In this document: piece by piece, positions 17,736-27,229 of the stretch
How the letters are laid out: the number at the start of each line of letters is the position of its first letter
Numbering within the stretch: position 1 is the stretch's first letter
DNA from: Erythrobacter sp. F6033
GTDB lineage: Bacteria; Pseudomonadota; Alphaproteobacteria; Sphingomonadales; Sphingomonadaceae
Assembly (NCBI RefSeq): GCF_023016005.1
Contig: NZ_JALKAZ010000001.1
Location: 62,001 to 126,000 of the forward strand
DNA length: 64,000 nucleotides
Reading direction: 5' to 3'
Translations under genes and position numbers: made by a program
Notes under the pieces: generated by a model
The model's database searches: none
What the model saw: only the letters and a program-made list of their open reading frames with translations
What the model was told of the DNA's origin: nothing

Positions 17736-18992
17736 ATGAGCAAGAATACCCCTAAAGCCATTCGCGGAACACAGGACATCTTTGGCGCAGATGCGGAGGC
17801 GTTTGCCTATGTGGTCGAAACGTTCGAGCGTGTGCGTAAGCTTTACCGGTTCCGCCGGGTCGAAATGCCGGTTTTTGAAAAAACCGAAGTTTTCAGCCGG
17901 GCCATTGGTGAGACAACCGATGTTGTTTCCAAAGAGATGTATTCGTTCGAGGATCGCGGCGGGGATTCGCTCACGCTGCGCCCGGAATTCACCGCTGGTA
18001 TTGCCCGCGCTTTCCTGACCAATGGCTGGCAGCAGCATGCGCCGTTAAAGGCCGCAACGCACGGCCCGTTGTTCCGGTATGAGCGCCCGCAGAAGGGCCG
18101 TTATCGCCAGTTCCACCAAATTGACGCGGAGATCATCGGCGCGGCTGAGCCTCAGGCGGATGTCGAATTGCTCGCTATGGCCGATCAGCTTTTGAAAGAA
18201 CTCGGCATTGAAGGGGTGACTTTGCACCTTAACACTTTGGGTGATGCCGATAGCCGTGATCAATGGCGCGCTGCGCTGATCGACTATTTCAAGAAAGTCG
18301 AAGGCGGGCTGTCCGAAGACAGTCAGGAACGGCTTGAGAAAAACCCGCTGCGTATTCTCGACAGCAAGGATCGCCGCGATCAGCAGTTCCTCGCTGATGC
18401 GCCCAAGATTGATGATTTTCTGACCGATGAGGCCACGGCGTTTTTCGAGGCGGTGACGAGCGGTCTCGACGCAGCCGGCGTCAAATGGAAACGTGCCGAA
18501 AGTCTGGTGCGCGGCCTCGATTATTATCGCCACACCGCGTTCGAATTTATTCCTGATGAAGGCTCTGCAGCAGCAGAAGCCTTAGGCGCGCAAAGCACCG
18601 TGCTAGGCGGCGGGCGCTATGACGGTTTGATGGAGTCGCTTGGAGGCGCGCCAACGCCCGCAGTCGGCTGGGCTGCAGGCATAGAGCGGCTGGCGATGCT
18701 GGTGGGTCAGCGAGCAGAGCAGCCATTGTTGGATGTGATTGTTGCTGTTGAAAATGACGAGGCTATCGGTTCTGCATTAAAGTCAGTCAGCGCCATGAGG
18801 CATGCTGGTCTGTCAGTCGATTTGATCGCGTCGGGTTCGCCCAAGAAAAGGTTTGATAAGGCGTCAAAAGTGAACGCACGGGCGCTCCTTTCGATTGACA
18901 TCCGCGATGGCGAGACTCAGGCCAATGTCAGGTCCGCAGACGCGACCGGCCTGACTTCACAAATAGACGCCCTTCTGAAGAACTTGCTCTAA
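17736..18992 (+). CDS. hisS: histidyl-tRNA synthetase
   Basis: 418 residues, class II synthetase. Motif 1 region: [15 protein letters not shown]. Motif 2: [15 protein letters not shown]. The histidine-specific motif HisA ([15 protein letters not shown]) and motif 3 ([13 protein letters not shown]) are all present. The C-terminal anticodon-binding domain is about 90 residues ([14 protein letters not shown] to the end). Its TAA overlaps the prfA ATG by one base (TAATG), so translation is likely coupled. Confidence 0.97.
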   Translation: MSKNTPKAIRGTQDIFGADAEAFAYVVETFERVRKLYRFRRVEMPVFEKTEVFSRAIGETTDVVSKEMYSFEDRGGDSLTLRPEFTAGIARAFLTNGWQQHAPLKAATHGPLFRYERPQKGRYRQFHQIDAEIIGAAEPQADVELLAMADQLLKELGIEGVTLHLNTLGDADSRDQWRAALIDYFKKVEGGLSEDSQERLEKNPLRILDSKDRRDQQFLADAPKIDDFLTDEATAFFEAVTSGLDAAGVKWKRAESLVRGLDYYRHTAFEFIPDEGSAAAEALGAQSTVLGGGRYDGLMESLGGAPTPAVGWAAGIERLAMLVGQRAEQPLLDVIVAVENDEAIGSALKSVSAMRHAGLSVDLIASGSPKKRFDKASKVNARALLSIDIRDGETQANVRSADATGLTSQIDALLKNLL

Positions 18993-20059
18993 TGCAAATT
19001 CCCGCCGCTCGTCTTGATCAGATCGCCAACCGTTTTGCGGAGCTTGAGGCGCGCATGGCGTCGGGCACGCTTGAGGGCGACGAGTTCGTCAAGGCAAGTC
19101 GCGACTATGCCGAGCTGGAGCCGGTCGCCAAGATTGCCCGCGAAGTGAAGGCAATGCGCGAGGAGACGGCCGGGCTGGAGGAGATGCTCGCCGATCCGGA
19201 AATGAAAGCGATGGCGGAGGAAGAACTTGCTGCGATCCGCGAGGCTCTTCCGGAAAAAGAGCGCGCGCTCGCCATTGCGCTGCTTCCCCGCGATGCGGCG
19301 GACAGCAAGCCCGCGATGCTTGAAATTCGCGCTGGCACTGGCGGGGATGAAGCCGCTTTGTTCGCGGGCGATCTTTACCGGATGTATGAACGCTTCGCCG
19401 CCGATAATGGCTGGAAAGTCGAGCCGGTCAGCATGAGTGCCTCCGAAGTGGGCGGGTTCAAGGAAGTGGTCGCCAATATCACCGGCGCAGGCGTGTTCGC
19501 ACGGCTTAAATTCGAAAGCGGCGTCCACCGTGTCCAGCGTGTACCAGTGACTGAGAGCGGTGGCCGGATTCACACTTCTGCTGCGACGGTGGCGGTCCTG
19601 CCTGAGCCGGACGATGTGGATGTGAATATCGATCCCGGTGACCTAAAGATCGACACATATCGTGCGAGCGGGGCGGGCGGTCAGCACGTCAACACCACCG
19701 ATAGCGCGATCCGTATTACGCATGAGCCTTCGGGTATCGTGGTCACCTGTCAGGACGGGCGCAGCCAGCATAAGAACCGCGAAAAAGCGATGCAGGTTCT
19801 GCGGGCGCGGCTGTTCGAGAAAACCCGCGATGAAGCCCAAGGCGCCGAAGCCGAAGCGCGCAAGGCGATGGTCGGCAGCGGCGACCGTTCGGAGCGCATT
19901 CGCACGTACAATTTCCCGCAAGGCCGCGTGACCGATCACCGTATCGGGCTAACGCTGCATAAGCTCGAAGAAGTGCTGGCAGGGCCGGGGCTTACCGAGA
20001 TGGTCGACGCGCTGATTGCCGAAGATGAAGGTAAGCGGCTCGCCGCGCTAAACGAGTGA
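18992..20059 (+). CDS. prfA: peptide chain release factor 1
   Basis: 355 residues. Releases the finished protein at UAA and UAG stop codons. The GGQ motif lies in [22 protein letters not shown] (about residues 225-246), and [14 protein letters not shown] (as [14 protein letters not shown]) opens the catalytic domain. The start overlaps the hisS stop by one base and its own stop overlaps the prmC GTG start by four bases (GTGA). prmC, next in the operon, methylates the Gln of this GGQ motif. Confidence 0.97.
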   Translation: MQIPAARLDQIANRFAELEARMASGTLEGDEFVKASRDYAELEPVAKIAREVKAMREETAGLEEMLADPEMKAMAEEELAAIREALPEKERALAIALLPRDAADSKPAMLEIRAGTGGDEAALFAGDLYRMYERFAADNGWKVEPVSMSASEVGGFKEVVANITGAGVFARLKFESGVHRVQRVPVTESGGRIHTSAATVAVLPEPDDVDVNIDPGDLKIDTYRASGAGGQHVNTTDSAIRITHEPSGIVVTCQDGRSQHKNREKAMQVLRARLFEKTRDEAQGAEAEARKAMVGSGDRSERIRTYNFPQGRVTDHRIGLTLHKLEEVLAGPGLTEMVDALIAEDEGKRLAALNE

Positions 20060-20883
20060 CGGTTGCTGAGGCGATCCGTGCTGCGGCGGACAGGTTAGCG
20101 GCAACCAGCGATACCGCGCGGCTGGATGCGGAATTGCTGATGGCGCATGCGCTCGGTGTCAGCCGTTCGGATATGCTGATCGGCAAAATGCGCGATGCTG
20201 CTCCGGCTGAATATGAGGCTCTGATCGCGCGCCGTGCTTCGCGGGAGCCGGTGGCGCATATCATTGGTGAGGCCGAGTTTTACGGGCGGACATTCGCCGT
20301 ATCGCCTGACGTCCTGATCCCGCGAGGAGACAGCGAGGTTTTGATCGACGCGGCGATTGAGCTTGCGCCGTCTGCCGGGCGGGTGTTCGATCTCGGGACG
20401 GGCTCTGGTGCATTGTTGATTACGGCAATGCTTGAGCTTGGTTCGAAAGAGGGGTTTGGACTTGATGCTTCACCGCCCGCCGTCAAGATTGCCCGAAGGA
20501 ATGCGGACTCCTTGGGCCTGACCAAAGAAATGGCGCAGTTTTTGTGCCGCGATTGGCACTCAGAAGGCTGGAGTGATGATGTCGGCACATTCGACCTGAT
20601 CCTATGCAATCCGCCCTATGTCGAAGCGGACGCTGATCTTGATCCTGATGTTCGAGACTATGAACCAGCCAGCGCCCTTTTCGCTGGAGAAGAGGGGCTT
20701 GACGACTATCAGGCGATCATCCCGCAATTGCGCAAGTTGATGAATGACGATGCGGCCGCGATCTTTGAAATCGGCCACACGCAAGCAGGTCCCGTAAGTG
20801 AAATGGCCGAAAAGGTGGGTTTCTCGGTCGAAATGCGACGCGATCTTGCAAATAGGCCACGCGCTTTGATCTTCCGCGCATGA
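20056..20883 (+). CDS. prmC: release factor glutamine methyltransferase
   Basis: 275 residues from GTG 20056, which overlaps the prfA stop. It methylates the GGQ glutamine of release factors with [15 protein letters not shown] is the SAM-binding motif and NPPYVEAD (about residues 184-191) the catalytic NPPY motif. [12 protein letters not shown] corresponds to the usual LIPRPDTE segment, with G in place of P. The N-terminal helical domain recognises the release factor. Order prfA-prmC is common and functionally sensible. Confidence 0.96.
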   Translation: MTVAEAIRAAADRLAATSDTARLDAELLMAHALGVSRSDMLIGKMRDAAPAEYEALIARRASREPVAHIIGEAEFYGRTFAVSPDVLIPRGDSEVLIDAAIELAPSAGRVFDLGTGSGALLITAMLELGSKEGFGLDASPPAVKIARRNADSLGLTKEMAQFLCRDWHSEGWSDDVGTFDLILCNPPYVEADADLDPDVRDYEPASALFAGEEGLDDYQAIIPQLRKLMNDDAAAIFEIGHTQAGPVSEMAEKVGFSVEMRRDLANRPRALIFRA

Positions 20884-21121
20884 AAACATCACTAGGGCTT
20901 GGCAAAAGTGATTCGCCTCGCTACCTCCGAATCAGGACACCGATCTGCGAAGGGCGCAAATCGCTGTACCAAGCTCCAAATTCGATGTCAGACGGCCATC
21001 AGGGCACGCCCATGGCCATGACAACGCGGAGCGCGCGTCGTTACAGACGCATAGACGAAAGGTCTGTTGACCACAGTGCTCTCATTTCATTGCACCACGG
21101 TCGCAAACGGGAAGATTTTCC

Positions 21122-21751
21122 TTGAACAACAATCGCAATAACAATCGTCGCCGCGGTCGCGGCAATCGCCATAGTCAGGGCGGGGCCAACAATCAGAACC
21201 GGATTGATAGCCGTGCGCGCGGAAATGCTCCGCAGCTTCTCGACAAGTACAAGAAGCTTGCTCAGGATGCGCAGCACCACGGTGACCGGGTGCAGATGGA
21301 ACAATATCTGCAATTCGCCGACCACTATTTCCGCGTGATTGCCGATAACAAGGCGCGTCAGGACGAAGCCCGGGCCAAGCGCAATGAAGAGCGCGGTCAG
21401 GCCAATGACGATAGCGATGAAAATGAGGATGGCGATAATCGGCGCCGCAACAACCGCCGCCCGCGTGGTCGCCGTGAAGATGGCGAAAGCCAGCATGATG
21501 CTGAAAATTCGGCGGAAAACGAAGACGAATTCTCGGAGGATGCTCCGGAAGAAACCGAAAAGCCCAAGCGCCGGGCTCGCAAACCTCGCAATGATGGCGA
21601 TGGCGAAGAAAAGCCACGGCAGCGCAAACCGCGCCAGCCCCGCCGTGAAAAGAACGACGAGGCCGCAGAAATCGACTCGTCTGTCCTTCCGCCAGCAATC
21701 GGCGGTACGTCAGACAAGGACAGCGACGACAGCCTAGAAGCAGTCGGCTAA
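21122..21751 (+). CDS. DUF4167 protein, Asn/Arg-rich
   Basis: 209 residues from TTG 21122; GGGAAG lies about 8 bases before it and no ATG exists in a suitable place. The N-terminus is Asn/Arg-rich (NNNRNNNRRRGRGNRH), then the conserved DUF4167 core PQLLDKYKKLAQDAQHHGDRVQMEQYLQFADHYFRVI (about 39-76). The remaining ~130 residues are a charged, disordered region alternating acidic and basic. The family is alphaproteobacterial and of unknown function; the basic N-terminus suggests RNA or DNA contact, which is inference. Divided from prmC by 238 bases. Confidence 0.85.
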   Translation: MNNNRNNNRRRGRGNRHSQGGANNQNRIDSRARGNAPQLLDKYKKLAQDAQHHGDRVQMEQYLQFADHYFRVIADNKARQDEARAKRNEERGQANDDSDENEDGDNRRRNNRRPRGRREDGESQHDAENSAENEDEFSEDAPEETEKPKRRARKPRNDGDGEEKPRQRKPRQPRREKNDEAAEIDSSVLPPAIGGTSDKDSDDSLEAVG

Positions 21752-21779
21752 GCCTAGGCTCTGGCGGCCAATCGGCTTG

Positions 21780-23387
21780 ATGGAAAAGCTAACGCAGAGA
21801 CTGATCGAGCTTTCGGGTGATTGGCCGAAACTGACTGCGCTGTTGCTTGGTGCAATTGCTGCACTGGGGTATCCGCCGCTTCACGGCTGGTGGATCGCGC
21901 TACCGGCAATCGCGCTATTTGTTTGGCATTTGCATCGGGCTCCAGATTGGCGCGCTGCCATGGGGCGCGGTTGGTTATTTGGTTGGGCGCATTTGACGCT
22001 CGCGAATAGCTGGATCGCCACTGCATTTACGCATCAAGCAAAGATGCCTGAATTCCTCGGCTGGATCGCTGTTCCGTTGCTTTGCGTCTATCTCGCAATT
22101 TATCCTGCAATTGCCGCGCTCGCGGCGCATTTGCTGGCGAAGCGAGCAAGTCCGCTTGCTTTCGGCACCATCTTGGCTGGCGCTTGGATAGCAACCGAAT
22201 GGCTGCGTAGCTGGGCCTTTACAGGCTACCCGTGGCCGCCGCTCGGACTGATATTTCTTGGCGGATGGAATGTGCCGGGGATTGCTGCTGTCCTTCCTTG
22301 GACTGGTACTTATGCGCTGTCCGGTTTCGTTCTCTTCGTTGCGACGATTGCGTTGTGGCTATTGAGCACTCGCCGATGGTGGCAAACGGGGGTTTTGGCG
22401 CTTGGCGTGTCGGTTTTGATGCTGTTTCCGGCTATCACTGTCACCTCGCCTAACGATGGCGTTGAATATACATTGGTCCAACCTCTGCTGATGCAGGATG
22501 AGATTAACGATCCGACTAAGTTCGAAGAGCAGTTTGAGCGCATCAGTAATCTCACCGTTCCAAGCAACAACCGCTCGCGGCTTGTGTTGTGGCCGGAAAG
22601 CGCGGTGCCGGATTACCTCGAAGACGGCTACCCGCAGCGATATTATGACCGGATGACAGTGGGCGGCGATCCTGATTTTGCACGGCGACGCATCGCAGCG
22701 GTAATCGGGCCAGATGCGACTTTGCTAACTGGTGTGGTCAACCTCGATTTCCGGGAAAAAGCCGGCATAAAAAGCGTTGAATCTGCGCGAAATTCTGTGC
22801 TGTCGATTGATGGGTCGGGTGATATCACGGGGCATTATGCGAAGGCGCATCTTGTGCCCTATGGTGAGTACCTCCCTATGCGCGAGGTTCTGCAGCCGCT
22901 TGGCCTATCCCGACTGGTCGCCGGTTCTATCGACTACAAGGAAGGCCCCGGACCGGGTACGATAGATTTGGGAAAGCATGGCAAGGCCGGCATCCAGATT
23001 TGCTACGAAATAGTGTTCTCAGGCCAGGTCGTCGACCAGACCAATCGCCCGGACTACATTTTCAATCCCTCCAATGACGGTTGGTTCGGAGTGTGGGGAC
23101 CGCCGCAGCATCTGGCTCAGGCACGGATGCGCGCAATCGAAGAGGGCCTGCCTGTGCTGCGTTCTACCACGACCGGCATCAGCGCCGTGATCGATGCAGG
23201 CGGTGTCGTTCGCAAAAGCATCCCATCGGGCGCTGCCGATACGGTTTCAGGCATTATCCCTCCGGCTAACGCACCTACTCTCTTTTCAAAGCTGGGAAAT
23301 GCACTTGCATTGATGTGGGCTGCCTTGCTTCTGGTGCTCGGAATTAGCCTGCCGAGAATGCTTGCGCTGACTCGCTCGCGCGGCTAG
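21780..23387 (+). CDS. lnt: apolipoprotein N-acyltransferase
   Basis: 535 residues from ATG 21780 (a TTG directly before it is in frame but less likely). An inner-membrane enzyme that adds the third acyl chain to lipoproteins. Six or so membrane helices fill the first ~220 residues. The periplasmic carbon-nitrogen hydrolase domain keeps the triad: Glu in LWPESAVPDYL, Lys in YAKAHLVPYGEYLP and Cys in GIQICYEIVF. A final helix ends the protein. It starts 28 bases after the DUF4167 stop. Several lipoprotein substrates are encoded in the same window. Confidence 0.96.
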   Translation: MEKLTQRLIELSGDWPKLTALLLGAIAALGYPPLHGWWIALPAIALFVWHLHRAPDWRAAMGRGWLFGWAHLTLANSWIATAFTHQAKMPEFLGWIAVPLLCVYLAIYPAIAALAAHLLAKRASPLAFGTILAGAWIATEWLRSWAFTGYPWPPLGLIFLGGWNVPGIAAVLPWTGTYALSGFVLFVATIALWLLSTRRWWQTGVLALGVSVLMLFPAITVTSPNDGVEYTLVQPLLMQDEINDPTKFEEQFERISNLTVPSNNRSRLVLWPESAVPDYLEDGYPQRYYDRMTVGGDPDFARRRIAAVIGPDATLLTGVVNLDFREKAGIKSVESARNSVLSIDGSGDITGHYAKAHLVPYGEYLPMREVLQPLGLSRLVAGSIDYKEGPGPGTIDLGKHGKAGIQICYEIVFSGQVVDQTNRPDYIFNPSNDGWFGVWGPPQHLAQARMRAIEEGLPVLRSTTTGISAVIDAGGVVRKSIPSGAADTVSGIIPPANAPTLFSKLGNALALMWAALLLVLGISLPRMLALTRSRG

Positions 23388-23400
23388 TGCAGGCGCAAGA

Positions 23401-23420
23401 CATAAAGGTTTCCTTATATC
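23401..23420 (+). promoter_or_regulatory. imperfect dyad in the metK leader
   Basis: The segment around AAGG-TTT-CCTT, extended by ATA on the left and ATAT on the right, lies 58 bases before metK. It resembles, from memory, the ATAAAG/CTTTAT-type sites of ArsR-family regulators of the methionine cycle (SahR). The match is imperfect and no SAM riboswitch fold was recognised in the 90-base leader. Confidence 0.3.
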
Positions 23421-23477
23421 TGCATGAGGCGCCTTTAAAGGACACTATCTCCATCGCGGAAAGCCCAAGGATTATTC

Positions 23478-24725
23478 ATGCGCAACGATTTTCTCTTCAC
23501 ATCGGAAAGCGTTTCCGAAGGCCATCCAGACAAGGTTTCGGACCAGATTTCTGACGCCATCGTTGATTTGATGTTGGCAAAGGATGCGGAAGCCCGTGTC
23601 GCGTGCGAAACTATGACGACGACACAGCGTGTGATCCTGTCTGGCGAAATCCGCTGTGCTCCGATGTATGACGAGCGCAACGAAGAATGGGCAGTCAACG
23701 GTGGATGGGCCCCCGGTGCCAAAGAAGAGATTGAAAAGGCTGTGCGGGCAACTGTGCGCGACATCGGCTATGAACAAGACGGTTTTCACTGGAAAACTCT
23801 GACTTTTGAAAACCACCTTCATGGTCAATCCGATCATATCGCGCAGGGTGTCGATGCGGGCGCTGATGGTTCGAACAAGGATGAAGGGGCGGGCGACCAA
23901 GGCATTATGTTCGGGTTTGCCTGTGACGAAACGCCTGACCTTATGCCGGCCACGCTCGACTACAGTCACAAGATTCTCGAGCGTCTGGCAGCGGATCGCC
24001 ACTCGGGCGCCGCGCCATTCCTTGAGCCGGATGCGAAGAGTCAGGTCACTCTCCGTTACAAAGACGGCAAGCCCGTCGGATGCACAGCGATTGTTGTGTC
24101 GACACAGCATGCCGAGGGGTATGACGACGGCGAAAAAGAAGCAGAATTGAAAGCCTATGTGAAAGGCGTTGTCGCTGACGTTTTGCCTGAAGGCTTTCTT
24201 TCAGACGAAACGCAATGGCATATCAATCCAACGGGCAGCTTTGTAATCGGCGGTCCGGACGGAGACGCCGGATTGACGGGGCGCAAGATCATCGTTGACA
24301 CTTATGGCGGGGCCAGCCCTCACGGAGGCGGCGCGTTCAGCGGCAAAGACCCGACCAAGGTGGATCGCAGCGCGGCTTACATCACGCGCTACCTTGCGAA
24401 AAATGTGGTTGCAGCCGGTCTCGCCAAACGCTGCACTATCCAGATTGCCTATGCCATTGGTGTGTCCGAACCGCTTTCGCTTTATGTCGACACACATGGT
24501 ACTGCTGCCACTGGCGTGGACGATGCAGCGATTGAGAATGCTATTGAAAGCATCGGCAAGCTCGGTGGGCTTACGCCGCGCGCAATCCGGACGCATCTGG
24601 GTCTCAACAAGCCGATTTATCGAAAGAGCGCAGCATACGGTCATTTTGGCCGCAAGGCTGAAGGCGATTTCTTCCCGTGGGAAAAAGTCGATTTGGTCGA
24701 AGACTTGAAGGCAGAGCTATCCTGA
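23478..24725 (+). CDS. metK: S-adenosylmethionine synthetase
   Basis: 415 residues. Makes SAM from methionine and ATP. The N-terminal [17 protein letters not shown] contains the ATP-binding His. [21 protein letters not shown] is the methionine/ATP-site loop, and [19 protein letters not shown] the family P-loop-like signature. It is slightly longer than Escherichia coli MetK because of internal insertions such as in the [22 protein letters not shown] region, seen in sphingomonads. The product is the substrate for PrmC and TrmB in this window. Confidence 0.97.
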   Translation: MRNDFLFTSESVSEGHPDKVSDQISDAIVDLMLAKDAEARVACETMTTTQRVILSGEIRCAPMYDERNEEWAVNGGWAPGAKEEIEKAVRATVRDIGYEQDGFHWKTLTFENHLHGQSDHIAQGVDAGADGSNKDEGAGDQGIMFGFACDETPDLMPATLDYSHKILERLAADRHSGAAPFLEPDAKSQVTLRYKDGKPVGCTAIVVSTQHAEGYDDGEKEAELKAYVKGVVADVLPEGFLSDETQWHINPTGSFVIGGPDGDAGLTGRKIIVDTYGGASPHGGGAFSGKDPTKVDRSAAYITRYLAKNVVAAGLAKRCTIQIAYAIGVSEPLSLYVDTHGTAATGVDDAAIENAIESIGKLGGLTPRAIRTHLGLNKPIYRKSAAYGHFGRKAEGDFFPWEKVDLVEDLKAELS

Positions 24726-24745
24726 TCTGATAAACGCCACTGACC

Positions 24746-25939
24746 ATGGTGGCGCTTTCATCTGGACCAAAACGCATTGTCGAGCTCGACGCGCTGCGCG
24801 GGCTCGCGGTGATCGGCATTGTCTGGATGAACGTCTATGTTTTCGCGCTGCCTCTGGCAGCGTACTACAATCCCATTGTCTGGGGCGGCGAAAAGGCGAT
24901 TGATCAGCTGGTCTGGGCGATCAGTTTTGTTTTCATTGAAGACAAATTTCGCACCCTGTTCGCGATGATGTTCGGGGCAGGTTGCCTCATCTTGCTAGAG
25001 CGGGATGGGCACGCGAATTGGCGTCCTCACTTTGCCCGAATGGCGATCCTATTCGCCTTTGGCATCGTCCATTCGGTGCTGCTTGCGAGCAATGATGTGC
25101 TGCGAGTTTATGCGCTCGCCGGGCTAGTTTTGCCTTTCTTCGCCACGCTCTCTCACCGGGCGCTCTATGCTCTCGCCATTGGTTTTTTGGCGGTCCACGT
25201 GGGCGGCGGAATTGTTGCTTTTGGTAGCGTCGTTGTCGATTTCTATGCTGGCCGTTTGGAAAGCGATGCATCGCTGTTCGCCCAAAGAGCGTTCGGCGAT
25301 AATGAACCGGCGCTTCGGGTTGCGCTCGAATGGGGGCGGGAAAGCTTTTCAGAACGCATTGTGAGACGTGCAGGCGACATCCCCGCCCAAATATGGACCA
25401 TCGCAGGTTCGCTTCCGATCAATCTTGCCGGGATGACACTTGGCATGGCGCTTTGGAAGGATCGGATGCTGGCGCGCGAATGGCGCATGTTCAGAATGCA
25501 GAGACTGGCGGCGCTCTGCGCACTCGTCTCGATCCCTGCATTGCTGGCGTTAGCATGGTGGGTTTCAGACGAAGGATTTCCGGGCGCATTGGTCGGGCCG
25601 GTCGCGCTTATCCTGTCTGCTCCGTTCGACACTTTGCTTGCGCTCGGATACGCTGCGTTGGCGATGGCCTTCTTTTCTGCGAGCGGGTCAATCACTCAGC
25701 TGTTGGCCAGCGTGGGGCGCCTTTCCTTGACCAATTATGTGATGAGCAGTGTGGTCCTTGCAGCGATCTTCGCAAGTTGGGGCTTTGGGTTGTTTGGCAA
25801 TGTCTCACGAAGTCAGGCATTCGTGATCAGCTTCGTACCGATCGCAGCCATGCTCGTCTGGTCTCCGCTATGGGATGTCCGGTTTGGCCGCGGACCTTTG
25901 GAACGGCTGTGGAGGCGCGCTGCAAAAGCGCTGACCTAA
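24746..25939 (+). CDS. DUF418 membrane protein
   Basis: 397 residues, with about eight to ten hydrophobic helices. The N-terminus RIVELDALRGLAVIGIVWMNVYVF is the typical opening of the YeiB/DUF418 family, and the C-terminal GRLSLTNYVMSSVVLAAIF is the DUF418 core. The family resembles acyltransferase-3-like membrane proteins; its substrate is unknown. It starts 20 bases after metK without a clear ribosome binding site. Its stop overlaps the convergent CoA-transferase gene by four bases. Confidence 0.85.
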   Translation: MVALSSGPKRIVELDALRGLAVIGIVWMNVYVFALPLAAYYNPIVWGGEKAIDQLVWAISFVFIEDKFRTLFAMMFGAGCLILLERDGHANWRPHFARMAILFAFGIVHSVLLASNDVLRVYALAGLVLPFFATLSHRALYALAIGFLAVHVGGGIVAFGSVVVDFYAGRLESDASLFAQRAFGDNEPALRVALEWGRESFSERIVRRAGDIPAQIWTIAGSLPINLAGMTLGMALWKDRMLAREWRMFRMQRLAALCALVSIPALLALAWWVSDEGFPGALVGPVALILSAPFDTLLALGYAALAMAFFSASGSITQLLASVGRLSLTNYVMSSVVLAAIFASWGFGLFGNVSRSQAFVISFVPIAAMLVWSPLWDVRFGRGPLERLWRRAAKALT

Positions 25940-27099
25940 CCGTCTTCCCCAAGCATGGGTGAAGGGCGGTCCATAGCCAATTCCGCATCCGAAAAGGTAA
26001 AGGGAGAGCGCACGCCGGGCATTCCCCCCAGATCGACGCGCATTCCGCGCGCCATCACCTGAGGGTCTTCAAACACCTCATTCAGCTCGTTTATGGGGCC
26101 AGCAGGAACGCCGTTTTCTTTGCATGCGGATAGCAAGTCGGCCTTGCTCCATTTGGCGGTCTCGATCGCAATTTGCGCATCGAGTTTAGAGGCGTTGGCG
26201 ACCCGATCGCCATTGCTTGCAAAATCGGGATCATCGGCCCAATCAGCGCGGCCGAGCACCGTCGCAAGCTTCGCGAACAACCCGTCATTTGCTGGTGCAA
26301 GAATGACATGCCCATCGCTCACCGGGAACACACCATACGGCGCGACCTGCGCATGCGCATTGCCCATGCGTGGCGGGTTGGAGCCGGTATTGAGCAGATA
26401 GCTCGCCTGATTGGCCAGAAGCGCGACCGAACAATCCATCAATGCCATATCCAAATGTTGGCCGCGCCCTTGCATCGGGCCGGGCCGTTCGCGTTGTAGC
26501 AAAGCGGCCTGGATACCGTTCGCGGCCCATGTGCCGGTGGTGAGGTCGGAAATGGAAATGCCCATCTTCATCGGGTCCCCCTCCGGCTCTCCGGTGACAG
26601 ACATAAACCCGCTCATACCCTGAATGACGAAATCATATCCGGCTTCATAAGCGCGCGGGCCGGATTGGCCGAACCCCGTAATTGAGCAATAGACCAGCCC
26701 CTGATTGCTTGATCTCAACGAACCGTAGTCGAGGCCAAATTTGGCCAGGCTAGCAGTCTTGAAATTCTCGATCACAACATCGGCTGAGGCGCAAAGATCG
26801 CGTACACGCTTCAGGTCGGTCTCATCGCGAAAATCAGCCACGATGGACCGCTTTCCCCGGTTGCAGGCATGATAGTATGCTGCCTCGCGTTGCACCTTTC
26901 CGTTCTTATCGGTCCGTTCCACCCACGGAGGTCCCCAAAGCCGTGTCCCATCACCCTCCGGGCTTTCGACCTTGATCACGTCCGCGCCAAGATCGGCAAG
27001 GATTTGTCCGGCCCAGGGGCCTGCGAGAACGCGCGCGAGTTCGACGACCTTGAGACCGGCAAGCGGCGATTTTTGATTGCGAGGATGATCTAGCCACAT
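25936..27099 (-). CDS. CaiB/BaiF family (class III) CoA-transferase
   Basis: 387 residues from ATG 27099, where homologous sequence begins (PLAGLKVVELARVLAGPWAGQILADLGADVIKVE). Class III CoA-transferases move CoA between carboxylic acids through an aspartyl-CoA intermediate. HACNRGKRSIVADF, SITGFGQSGP, and QGMSGFMSVTGEPEGDPMKMG are family signatures; the catalytic Asp of the family lies in the latter region. The substrate cannot be told from sequence. It diverges from a secreted-protein gene with a palindromic site between them. Confidence 0.92.
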   Translation of the reverse strand: MWLDHPRNQKSPLAGLKVVELARVLAGPWAGQILADLGADVIKVESPEGDGTRLWGPPWVERTDKNGKVQREAAYYHACNRGKRSIVADFRDETDLKRVRDLCASADVVIENFKTASLAKFGLDYGSLRSSNQGLVYCSITGFGQSGPRAYEAGYDFVIQGMSGFMSVTGEPEGDPMKMGISISDLTTGTWAANGIQAALLQRERPGPMQGRGQHLDMALMDCSVALLANQASYLLNTGSNPPRMGNAHAQVAPYGVFPVSDGHVILAPANDGLFAKLATVLGRADWADDPDFASNGDRVANASKLDAQIAIETAKWSKADLLSACKENGVPAGPINELNEVFEDPQVMARGMRVDLGGMPGVRSPFTFSDAELAMDRPSPMLGEDG

Positions 27100-27171
27100 A
27101 GCGCCATCGCTCGACCAAAGCCTGCATCTCGTCAAGGGTGACAAGCGGAGAAAGATGCTGGCAAGTCTAGG

Positions 27172-27190
27172 AACGGTTTGCCCGACCGTT
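27172..27190. promoter_or_regulatory. palindromic operator-like site between CoA-transferase and secreted protein genes
   Basis: AACGGT-TTGCCCG-ACCGTT is a 6-bp perfect dyad with a 7-base spacer in the 130-base divergent intergenic region. The arrangement is typical of TetR-type operators that govern acyl-CoA genes. No TetR gene is in the window, so the regulator is unknown. Confidence 0.4.
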
Positions 27191-27229
27191 TCAGTCATGC
27201 CAGAACATGCTGAACTCGGGAGGTTTTGT

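Noticed and set aside
17616..18038. N-terminal extension of pyrophosphatase
   Set aside because: The open frame upstream overlaps hisS and its promoter; family sequence starts at ATG 17615.
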